Assembly: GCA_025449795.1 (NCBI GenBank)
Contig: JANWIQ010000032.1
Location: 1-6,728, forward strand
Source: Minisyncoccota bacterium
Lineage (GTDB): Bacteria; Patescibacteriota; Microgenomatia; Levybacterales; UBA12049
DNA: 6,728 nt
Direction of reading: 5' to 3'
Shown: positions 1 to 5,508 of the stretch, piece after piece
Layout of the letters: each line of letters opens with the position of its first letter
Numbering within the stretch: the stretch's first letter is position 1
Position numbers and translations under genes: made by a program
Notes under the pieces: model-generated
What the model was told of the DNA's origin: nothing
The model's input: the letters and a program-made list of their open reading frames with translations, nothing else
The model's database searches: none

Positions 1-1292
1 ACGTATTCAAATCCGAGAGATTTCATTTTTGCAGGATCATAGATGTTGCGCCCATCGACAAGCCCATTGCCGCGCATTAATTTTTTCACTTTTCCCATAT
101 CCAATTCTTTAAACTCATTCCATTCGGTAAGAAGTACTAAAGCATCTACTCCTGTTGTTGCTGCTACCGCATTCTTTACAAATTCCAATTCCTTAAATTC
201 CGATAATTTTTTTGCAGTATCCATAGCAATTGGGTCATACGCTTTCATTGTTGCACCAGCTTTAATAAGTTCAGGGATAATAATCCTGGATGGAGCATCA
301 CGCATATCATCGGTGTCCGGCTTAAAAGTAAGACCCAATACACCAATCGTTTTCCCAGACACATCTCCTAACATCGTTTGCACTTTTCTCGTAATTGCAT
401 GCATTGCTTCTTTATTTACTGCTTCAACATCTCTCAGTAAAGTAAAATCGTAATCATAGTCTTTTGCAATAGAAATAAGTGCTTTGACATCTTTTGGAAA
501 ACAACTGCCACCATATCCAGCACCCGCATTCAGAAAATATTTTCCAATTCTTTTATCTAGTCCAACTGCTGCCAACACATCAGGACCATTTGCTCCAGAT
601 TTTTCTGAAAGCATAGAAATTGCATTTGCAAAGGAGATTTTCGTTGCAAGAAACGCATTCGATGCATACTTTATCATTTCTGCGGTTTCTATATTAGTGA
701 GTACTAATTGTCCTCCATTTTTTTCTATTATTGGGCGGTGTAATTCTCTGAGTATATTTTTTGCTCTATCAGCATCTGAGCCTATCACCACTCTATCTGG
801 ATGTTGTGTATCTCCAATTGCCTGCCCTTCGCGTAAAAACTCTGGCACAGACGCCATATCAAATTCTGCTTGTGAAGGCTTACTTTTTTCTACAATTTCT
901 TTAATTTTTCTATTCGTTCCCATAGGAACCGTACTCTTTGTTACCACCACGGTATATCCATCTAAATATTTACCTATTTTTTCGGCAACGGAAAATACCA
1001 CTGATAGATCTGCTTCACCCGTTGGGAGTGGTGGTGTCCCTACTGCACTAAAGACCACATCAGACGCGGGAACAGCTTTATCGTATTCAAGGGTAAAAAG
1101 CAATCTCCCCGCCTTCACATTTCTTACTACCATTTCTTCAAGTCCTGGTTCGTAAATAGGAAGAATACCCTTTTTGAGGTTTTCTATTTTTTCCGGCGTA
1201 TGACCAATAACCCATACTGTATTGCCCAAATCGGCAAATACTGCTGCGGTAACCAATCCTACATATCCATGGCCAATAAATGTAATCGTCAT
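1..1292 (-). CDS. ugd: UDP-glucose 6-dehydrogenase, 3' end cut by window edge
   Basis: This enzyme oxidises UDP-glucose to UDP-glucuronate in two NAD-dependent steps in the cytoplasm. From ATG at 1290-1292, 430 complete codons are visible, close to the usual full length, so only a few C-terminal residues are missing. An N-terminal Rossmann motif GHGYVG (residues 7-12) is followed by GTPPLPTGEADLS (85-97), KSTVPMGT (119-126), PEFLREG (150-156), a central helix with K208 and N212, the catalytic-cysteine motif GYGGSCFPKD (C264, D268), and the C-terminal domain motif GLTFKPDTDDMRDAPS (320-335). K208, N212, C264 and D268 keep the spacing of the active-site residues known in the family. Oddly, the acidic residue normally ending the second Rossmann strand is G30, in VWVIGHTPEK. 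It lies 59 nt after the rfbD-like gene and may share its transcript; I see no convincing promoter or strong Shine-Dalgarno of its own. UDP-mannose-type dehydrogenases are relatives, but the motif set favours UDP-glucose. Confidence 0.93.
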   Translation of the reverse strand, partial: MTITFIGHGYVGLVTAAVFADLGNTVWVIGHTPEKIENLKKGILPIYEPGLEEMVVRNVKAGRLLFTLEYDKAVPASDVVFSAVGTPPLPTGEADLSVVFSVAEKIGKYLDGYTVVVTKSTVPMGTNRKIKEIVEKSKPSQAEFDMASVPEFLREGQAIGDTQHPDRVVIGSDADRAKNILRELHRPIIEKNGGQLVLTNIETAEMIKYASNAFLATKISFANAISMLSEKSGANGPDVLAAVGLDKRIGKYFLNAGAGYGGSCFPKDVKALISIAKDYDYDFTLLRDVEAVNKEAMHAITRKVQTMLGDVSGKTIGVLGLTFKPDTDDMRDAPSRIIIPELIKAGATMKAYDPIAMDTAKKLSEFKELEFVKNAVAATTGVDALVLLTEWNEFKELDMGKVKKLMRGNGLVDGRNIYDPAKMKSLGFEY

Positions 1293-1316
1293 AAAATTAA
1301 CTCACATGTAATAACT

Positions 1317-1366
1317 CAAATCTTAAAACTACATCTCAAAATTTTTAGATGTTATATTTTAGATGC
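1317..1366. repeat. AT-rich quasi-palindrome built from CATCTnAAAA units
   Basis: Two 25-nt arms (1317-1341 and 1342-1366) are imperfect inverse copies of each other. Each arm carries two copies of a unit close to CATCT(A/C/T)AAAA. The best-matching core is ACATCT (1331-1336) against AGATGT (1347-1352), with AAAA/TTTT between them. The structure spans the 3' end of the rfbD-like gene (stop codon at 1352-1354) and most of the gap before ugd. As RNA it could form a weak AU-rich hairpin, but it has little G+C and I do not call it an intrinsic terminator. Confidence 0.6.
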
Positions 1367-2302
1367 AGATGTGACATCTGAGATTTGCGCTTTGATTTCT
1401 TCCAATCCTTCTTGGAACCCTTTCATGGTAACCCCAAGAGTCTTTATTTTACCATTATTCATAGTTAAATTAAATGGCCTGAGCGCTTTATTTTGAAAAT
1501 ATTCTGCGCGGGTAGTTTTGTTGATAAGAGTTTTGTCCAACCCAAAAGTATCTGCTATAGCAATTGCGCTATCATATGGAGACAATACTTGCCCTCCTGC
1601 TGCGTGATAGATACCAGTCATATTCTGACGCATGAGCGTATCTACGACAACTGCGATATCATCAATAAAAGTGGGGCAGAAAAGATGATCGGTTATGCCT
1701 GCTATTTGTTGCCCCTGTGAAAGTCTTTGCTTTATCGCACGGAAAAAATCGTTTTTTTCAAATATCGCCCGGTATGGATACGCAATCCTGACAATAGTCC
1801 AGGGAATTTTTGCCTCTTGCACGCGAAGTTCGGCCTCGTGTTTTGTCGTTGCATACCAATTCACAGGATGAGGCATGTCCTCTTCTGTATATCCACCTGC
1901 AGGAGTATTTTCTCCATCAAAAACAAAATCGGTAGAAATATACAAGAGCTTTTTTTCTGTTGCTTCTGCTGCTTTTACCACATTTTCCGTCCCCACCACA
2001 TTAATACACCATGGGCTTTGGTATGAGCTAAACTCCACTTGTTGTTTCTCAATATCTTTATATCTTAGTATCTTCATATCCTTTTCTTTCTCCTCCTCTG
2101 CTCCATCAACATTGGTGTATGCTGCCATATGGATAACATATTCTGTCGTTACATTTTTCAGACGATCCAAAACTGCAGAAGCGCTGGTAATATCGATGCC
2201 GGTTTTTCGACTCATATCTTCAAATTCATAAGAAGCACAAAGAAGTTCTACCACTCTTGATCCGACTAATCCAGACAAACCAGTCCCAATTATTTTTTTC
2301 AT
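1352..2302 (-). CDS. rfbD: dTDP-4-dehydrorhamnose reductase-like SDR protein (RmlD family)
   Basis: The RmlD family reduces dTDP-4-keto-L-rhamnose to dTDP-L-rhamnose with NAD(P)H, the last step of the pathway. This 316-residue protein has a glycine-rich Rossmann motif GTGLSGLVG (6-14), HMAAYTNVD (58-66), the catalytic S/T in YISTDFVFDG (121-130), YxxxK at Y150-K154, PTFIDDIA (210-217) and RPFNLTM (275-281), all in RmlD order. The start is ATG at 2300-2302, overlapping the Nudix stop codon by 4 nt (ATGA). An AGGAGAGG sequence at 2313-2320 lies 10 nt upstream, one of the few plausible ribosome-binding sites here. Against typical RmlD, about 25 extra residues (roughly 69-96, rich in E, K and Q) sit between the VDGAE segment and the conserved NVVGTENV. 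The C-terminal tail (about 307-316) is encoded in repeat DNA. Function rests on family and operon; a related nucleotide-sugar reductase cannot be excluded. Confidence 0.87.
   Translation of the reverse strand: MKKIIGTGLSGLVGSRVVELLCASYEFEDMSRKTGIDITSASAVLDRLKNVTTEYVIHMAAYTNVDGAEEEKEKDMKILRYKDIEKQQVEFSSYQSPWCINVVGTENVVKAAEATEKKLLYISTDFVFDGENTPAGGYTEEDMPHPVNWYATTKHEAELRVQEAKIPWTIVRIAYPYRAIFEKNDFFRAIKQRLSQGQQIAGITDHLFCPTFIDDIAVVVDTLMRQNMTGIYHAAGGQVLSPYDSAIAIADTFGLDKTLINKTTRAEYFQNKALRPFNLTMNNGKIKTLGVTMKGFQEGLEEIKAQISDVTSASKI
1366..1380. repeat. Perfect 7-bp inverted repeat around one base
   Basis: CAGATGT, one G, then ACATCTG form an exact palindrome. It lies inside the last codons of the rfbD-like gene and continues the ATCT/AGAT repeat family of 1317-1366. 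A single-base loop cannot form as a hairpin without opening inner pairs. Its meaning is unclear; it could be a repeat remnant or, less likely, a binding site. Confidence 0.5.
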
Positions 2303-2790
2303 ATCGGTACTGCCTCTCCTATTACGGGCAAAGGAAATTTTTCTTTTTGGTATTTGCAATAGAGCTGAATATCTTCATAATGATCGAATGCAAAGTCCTC
2401 ACTCGCAGGTAAATTATCTAGCGCAAACCATGTTACTTCAGTAGATTCCTCATCTTTTTCTCCAACTTTTTTTAACGGTTTTGATACATATACAAAAGCA
2501 ACATTTTGCCTATCTTCTTTTGGTCGATTTGGATTGTCGGCAATTCGCAATAGAAAAAGTGGTTCCACAAGATAGCCTGTTTCTTCCCGTGCTTCCCGAA
2601 TTACGGCTTCTCTTGTTGACTCCTCGGGCTCTACATACCCACCTGCCAAGGCATATTTCCCGCCATTCATAAGATGCATCGCTCGTTTTACAAGCAAAAT
2701 CTTATTGTCCTCCACAATAAGTGAATCGATGACTACATGTCGAAGTGCTGGGTTTGCTTTATTTCCATTTTCAAAAATACAGGTAATCAT
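2299..2790 (-). CDS. Nudix hydrolase within the rhamnose operon
   Basis: Nudix proteins hydrolyse a nucleoside diphosphate linked to another group. This 163-residue cytoplasmic protein contains an exact Nudix box (G x5 E x7 REUxEExGU) at residues 51-73, from GYVEPEE to REAREETGY, with the metal-binding glutamates E66, E69 and E70 in place. The strand before the box (KILLVKRA, 29-36, then GGKYALAGG) and the end segment EDFAFDHYEDIQLYC fit the fold. The chosen start, ATG at 2788-2790, overlaps the rfbB stop in an ATGA junction, and its own stop overlaps the rfbD-like start the same way, so it is probably translationally coupled on both sides. A longer reading up to 2871 only adds residues overlapping rfbB. 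The substrate cannot be read from sequence: a nucleotide sugar or ADP-ribose fits the context, and damaged nucleotides are also possible. Confidence 0.92.
   Translation of the reverse strand: MITCIFENGNKANPALRHVVIDSLIVEDNKILLVKRAMHLMNGGKYALAGGYVEPEESTREAVIREAREETGYLVEPLFLLRIADNPNRPKEDRQNVAFVYVSKPLKKVGEKDEESTEVTWFALDNLPASEDFAFDHYEDIQLYCKYQKEKFPLPVIGEAVPI
2313..2320 (-). promoter_or_regulatory. Ribosome-binding site of the rfbD-like gene
   Basis: On the minus strand this reads AGGAGAGG, ending 10 nt before the ATG at 2302. It lies inside the Nudix coding region. It stands out because the other starts in the window have little or no Shine-Dalgarno, and it supports ATG 2302 over an in-frame start further upstream at 2359. 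Confidence 0.6.
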
Positions 2791-3806
2791 TTTCCGTACT
2801 GCTTTTCGTAATATGCAAGGTAACTTCCATTTTTTACCGCGCTCCACCAATCTTGATGATCCTTGTACCACGCAACTGTTTTTTCAAGCCATTCATCAAA
2901 GTCATAGAAAGGCTCCCACCCTAATTCCCGCTTTATTTTTGACCAGTCTATTGCATATCTTCTATCATGTCCTGGTCTATCTTTTACATATTCCAAATAG
3001 CTTTCGTCTTTTCCTACAAGAGTGAGTATTTTTTTTGCAACTTCCAAATTATTTATGTCCCCTTTCCCATCTTTCAGTCCACCGACACAATAGGTTTCGC
3101 CAATTTTTCCATTTTGTAGTACCAGCTCTATTGCCCGGCAGTGGTCCTCAACATACAGCCAATCCCGCACGTATAATCCGTCTCCATAGACAGGAATTTT
3201 TTTATCTTCCAATAAATTGGTAATTGCTAAAGGAATTAATTTTTCTGGAAATTGATAGGGACCAAAATTATTAGAGCAATTCGTAACTGTGATGGGCAAC
3301 CCAAATGTGTCTGCATATGCTCTCACCAAGTGGTCCGATCCTGCTTTACTTGCTGAGTATGGACTATGGGGGTAATACGGAGTGTCTTCGTTAAATTTGG
3401 TCGTACTCTCCAGTGCTAAAGCCCCAAAAACTTCATCGGTACTTACATGGTGAAACCGTTTTACTTTTTGCTTGAGTGCGCAGTCGAGAAGCACTTGTGT
3501 CCCGCCAACATTGGTCTCTACAAAATCTGCAGGATTCATAATAGACCTGTCTACGTGGGATTCTGCGGCAAAATGGACAACAATATCTGCGCCGTCCATT
3601 GCAGCACTTACTTCTTCTGGTCTTCTAATATCACCCTTTACGAAATGATACTGAGGACTGCGCTCCACTTCATGAAGGTTTTCTAAATTTCCGGCATAGG
3701 TAAGCTTGTCGAAGTTAATAATTTCATCATCTGGATGATTTTTCATCCAATATAAAATAAAATTAGCGCCAATAAAACCTGCGCCGCCGGTGATGAATAG
3801 TTTCAT
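2787..3806 (-). CDS. rfbB: dTDP-glucose 4,6-dehydratase
   Basis: This is the second enzyme of dTDP-L-rhamnose synthesis. It converts dTDP-glucose to dTDP-4-keto-6-deoxyglucose with a tightly bound NAD. At 339 residues it is a normal family length. It has the extended-SDR motif TGGAGFIG (6-13), the acidic D33 in NFDKLTYAGNL, GDIRRPEEV (58-66), HFAAESHVDRSI (78-89), the dehydratase triad segment STDEVFG (T123, D124, E125), YxxxK at Y150-K154, NCSNNFGPYQFPEKLIP (176-192), YVRDWLYVEDHC (212-223), and RPGHDRRYAID (277-287). Together these are specific enough to separate it from the 4-epimerases. ATG at 3804-3806 begins at the first residue of the conserved MKLFITGG start, 6 nt after the rfbA stop, with no obvious Shine-Dalgarno. 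The 3' end overlaps the Nudix start by 4 nt. Confidence 0.97.
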   Translation of the reverse strand: MKLFITGGAGFIGANFILYWMKNHPDDEIINFDKLTYAGNLENLHEVERSPQYHFVKGDIRRPEEVSAAMDGADIVVHFAAESHVDRSIMNPADFVETNVGGTQVLLDCALKQKVKRFHHVSTDEVFGALALESTTKFNEDTPYYPHSPYSASKAGSDHLVRAYADTFGLPITVTNCSNNFGPYQFPEKLIPLAITNLLEDKKIPVYGDGLYVRDWLYVEDHCRAIELVLQNGKIGETYCVGGLKDGKGDINNLEVAKKILTLVGKDESYLEYVKDRPGHDRRYAIDWSKIKRELGWEPFYDFDEWLEKTVAWYKDHQDWWSAVKNGSYLAYYEKQYGK

Positions 3807-3812
3807 AGAATG

Positions 3813-4550
3813 TTAGCGTAATGCTGCGTGTTTTACCTTATCTGCAACAAGTGTATTTGCCCGAAGCAGCTCATCATGGGATGTTCCGGCATCTATCCAC
3901 CAGTCCAACATACTGCAGGTCATCTGTCCATCGCGTATATACATCGTATTCAGATCTGTCACTTCTAGCTCTCCTCTTTCTGAGGGATTAAGGGATTTAA
4001 TTTTATGAAAAACAGTACGGTCATAGATATATATTCCGGTCTGGACAATGTGGGATTTGGGATGTTGGGGTTTTTCCTCGATGGAAACTACCTCGTTATT
4101 TTGTTTCATTTCTATGATGCCATACTGCTCAAATCCCTCTTCCATTTGCATACCAAAAATCATCGCTCCCTTTTTATTTTCATCAAATTTTTTGACATCC
4201 TCTTTCAGCGAATAGTTAAAAATACCATCTCCTAATAACACTAGGAGTGTGTCATTTTGTGCAAAATCTTCTGCAAGTGAAATTGCATCTGCAATGCCAC
4301 CTGGTTTACTTTGCACGGTATAGTACAAACGCAATCCAAATTCTTCACCATCTTTTAACAGACTTGCAAATTGTCCTGCATGATCTGGCGAAGACGAAAG
4401 AAGGACCTCGGTTACCCCTGCCTTTGCCATAGATTGTAAAGGATAATAAATCATGGGCCTGTCATAGACAGGGAGAAGATGTTTATTGGTCACAAGTGTG
4501 AGGGGTTGGAGCCTTGTTGCGCGGCCTCCAGCTAGTATAAAACCTTTCAT
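3813..4550 (-). CDS. rfbA: Glucose-1-phosphate thymidylyltransferase, short form
   Basis: This enzyme makes dTDP-glucose and pyrophosphate from dTTP and glucose-1-phosphate, the committed first step of dTDP-rhamnose synthesis. The 245-residue protein has the nucleotide-binding loop GGRATRLQPLT (8-18), NKHLLPVYDRPMIYYP (22-37), Q80-SKPGGIADAI, metal-binding D108 in LLGDGIF, EEKP (158-161), TGIYIYD (171-177), GELEVTDLN (193-201) and D220 in WWIDAGT. Two points differ from the best-known enzymes: the loop has A11 where GxGTRL is usual, and LGDNIF reads LGDGIF. The protein is also about 45 residues shorter than the roughly 290-residue E. coli and Pseudomonas forms, whose extra C-terminal part contributes to the dTDP-rhamnose feedback site. 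ATG at 4548-4550 is preferred over an in-frame TTG at 4556, because the promoter places transcription start within a few bases of the ATG. It heads the minus-strand operon. Confidence 0.95.
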   Translation of the reverse strand: MKGFILAGGRATRLQPLTLVTNKHLLPVYDRPMIYYPLQSMAKAGVTEVLLSSSPDHAGQFASLLKDGEEFGLRLYYTVQSKPGGIADAISLAEDFAQNDTLLVLLGDGIFNYSLKEDVKKFDENKKGAMIFGMQMEEGFEQYGIIEMKQNNEVVSIEEKPQHPKSHIVQTGIYIYDRTVFHKIKSLNPSERGELEVTDLNTMYIRDGQMTCSMLDWWIDAGTSHDELLRANTLVADKVKHAALR

Positions 4551-4561
4551 AAACAAACTTA

Positions 4562-4590
4562 ATGGTATGCTATTGCATTTTGTTTGTCAA
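4562..4590 (-). promoter_or_regulatory. Promoter of the rfbA operon
   Basis: Reading leftwards, a perfect -35 TTGACA (4585-4590) is followed by a 17-nt spacer and a -10 TACCAT (4562-4567, four of six consensus positions). The expected transcription start, about 7 nt further, is near 4554-4556. That gives a leader of only about 4-6 nt before the rfbA ATG and no room for a Shine-Dalgarno. The site interleaves with the plus-strand promoter in the same 59-nt gap. Confidence 0.75.
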
Positions 4591-4602
4591 CCTTGCTATG
4601 AT
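4573..4602 (+). promoter_or_regulatory. Extended -10 promoter of the rfbC gene, predicted leaderless
   Basis: A -10 TATGAT (4597-4602) is preceded by TGC (4594-4596), giving the extended -10 pattern TGnTATnnT. A -35-like TTGCAT lies at 4573-4578, 18 nt upstream. Seven bases separate the -10 from ATG 4610, so transcription should begin at or within a base or two of the start codon. The in-frame ATGs at 4598 and 4601 lie inside the -10 element itself and would not be on this transcript. Confidence 0.72.
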
Positions 4603-4609
4603 GAGTTTT

Positions 4610-5194
4610 ATGAGCAACGTACATATTACCACAACCGAAATTCCCGGGGTTTTGGTGTACGAACGGGAGGTTTTTGCTGATAACCGCGGTTTTTTCCATG
4701 AGGTTGTCGAATTGCAAGACCTGGAAAAAGCACGAGAGAAAACGATTGCGATAAAACAATGGAATCATTCGCAGTCTCTTCCTGGGGTTATCCGCGGTTT
4801 TCATGCAGAGCCATGGGAAAAGATCGTCTATCCAGTAAAGGGACAAGCAATGGCTGTTCTTGTTGACTTTCGCACCGATTCCCAAACTTTTGGGAAAGCA
4901 ATAAAAATTCTTTTAGGGGAAAATGACAGAAAAACACTTTTCCTTCCACAGGGCGTTGCAAATTCTTTTGCAAATATTGGCACAACAGAGCTTGATTATT
5001 TGTATATGGTGACAGATTATTACACTGGAAAACCTACTCCTTCTGTGTCCCTTCACGATCCGCTTCTCACGCGGCAATTTGGCGGTTGGCCTATTGAAAA
5101 TCCTATTATTAGTGAAAAAGATTTAGAAAATCCTACACTTATGGAAAAGTTTGGCCAAGAAGTAGACTTCTCCAAATTCCCCTGGCTTTCCTAA
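4610..5194 (+). CDS. rfbC: dTDP-4-dehydrorhamnose 3,5-epimerase (RmlC family, NSF variant)
   Basis: RmlC epimerises dTDP-4-keto-6-deoxyglucose at C3 and C5, between the rfbB and rfbD steps. The 194-residue protein matches the cupin-fold family in order: DNRGFFHEV (24-32), QWNHSQSLPGVIRGFHAEPW (50-69) with the catalytic-base histidine H65, KGQAMAVLVDFRTDSQTFGK (77-96), LFLPQGVANSF (110-120), LDYLYMVTDYY (128-138), LHDPLL (148-153) and GGWPIENPIISEKD (158-171). H65 and D171 correspond in position to the family's His-Asp dyad. N118 occupies the usual histidine of the GFAHGF motif; as I recall, an actinobacterial RmlC subgroup with RGxHAEPW also has NS[YF] here. The start ATG 4610 is chosen because the -10 element ends 7 nt before it; in-frame ATGs at 4562, 4598 and 4601 fall in or before the promoter. 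Its divergent orientation completes the RmlA-B-C-D set. Confidence 0.9.
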   Translation: MSNVHITTTEIPGVLVYEREVFADNRGFFHEVVELQDLEKAREKTIAIKQWNHSQSLPGVIRGFHAEPWEKIVYPVKGQAMAVLVDFRTDSQTFGKAIKILLGENDRKTLFLPQGVANSFANIGTTELDYLYMVTDYYTGKPTPSVSLHDPLLTRQFGGWPIENPIISEKDLENPTLMEKFGQEVDFSKFPWLS

Positions 5195-5200
5195 CCCCTG

Positions 5201-5252
5201 GTTATTGGTTCATAGTTATTCGTAAAGAAACCACGACCTACGAACAAATAAC
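5201..5252. terminator. Inverted repeat between convergent genes, possible bidirectional terminator
   Basis: An 11-nt arm at 5201-5211 (starting GTTATTGG) pairs with 5242-5252 at 10 of 11 positions, with a 30-nt loop that contains a further CGTA/TACG pairing (5221-5224, 5239-5242). It fills the 58-nt gap between the rfbC stop and the stop of the small membrane protein gene. The arms are AT-rich with no clear T-run, so this could equally be a degenerate GTTATT-type repeat. Terminator function is a weak inference from its position. Confidence 0.4.
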
Positions 5253-5507
5253 TTATAACACTCCCTGCAGCACAAAAACAGTCGTTGCAATTCCGAGTAT
5301 TGCAATGACAATATATTCAATAAATATTCGAGGGCGTAAATTGTGATGTAACACATGATGGAGTACGCCCCATACTGCATAGAAAAAGCCTAAGAATACG
5401 ACAATAAAAAATTGTTCTTGCTTTGAGAAATTTACTACTTTCACAAGAAGTACGCTTAACAAACACATAAGAATGAGCGCAATATAATAAAATAAATGTT
5501 TTTTCAT
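5253..5507 (-). CDS. Small three-helix membrane protein of unknown function
   Basis: This 84-residue hydrophobic protein has three likely transmembrane helices at about residues 5-25, 33-50 and 61-82. The basic MKKH start suggests a cytoplasmic N-terminus and an outside C-terminus. Between helices 2 and 3 is a histidine cluster, HHVLHH (H50, H51, H54, H55), on the cytoplasmic side by the same logic. ATG 5505-5507 lies 1 nt after the CAP-protein stop, so the two genes are almost certainly one transcript. No catalytic motif or named family is recognised. From memory, similar small proteins with WGxxHH between two helices occur in other CPR genomes, but I cannot verify that here. The gene ends convergently 58 nt from rfbC. 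Confidence 0.8.
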   Translation of the reverse strand: MKKHLFYYIALILMCLLSVLLVKVVNFSKQEQFFIVVFLGFFYAVWGVLHHVLHHNLRPRIFIEYIVIAILGIATTVFVLQGVL

Positions 5508-5508
5508 A

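Noticed and set aside
484..1155. Long open frame of 223 codons on the plus strand
   Set aside because: It lies antisense to ugd, whose translation carries every family motif. The plus-strand product is a serine/threonine/proline-rich string with no recognisable domain.
1293..1351. A separate promoter for ugd
   Set aside because: TTGAGA at 1334-1339 has no acceptable -10 at 16-18 nt, and TAATTT sits too close to the ATG.
1331..1352. Intrinsic terminator after the rfbD-like gene
   Set aside because: The 6-bp stem is AU-rich with a 10-nt loop and no G+C-rich base or proper U-tract. ugd follows on the same strand without a clear promoter, so read-through is likelier.
2303..2359. Longer RmlD-like protein starting at 2359
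   Set aside because: The extension overlaps the Nudix gene, and the Rossmann motif begins six residues after ATG 2302, which has its own AGGAGAGG.
2791..2871. Longer Nudix protein starting at 2871
   Set aside because: The extra 27 residues overlap rfbB coding sequence and look unlike a Nudix N-terminus. ATG 2790 forms a neat ATGA junction with the rfbB stop.
4551..4556. TTG start two codons upstream of the rfbA ATG
   Set aside because: It is at or before the predicted transcription start and adds only two residues ahead of the conserved MKGFILAGG.
4562..4609. rfbC starts at ATG 4562, 4598 or 4601
   Set aside because: These fall inside or upstream of the promoter elements, and the added residues are hydrophobic with no family counterpart.
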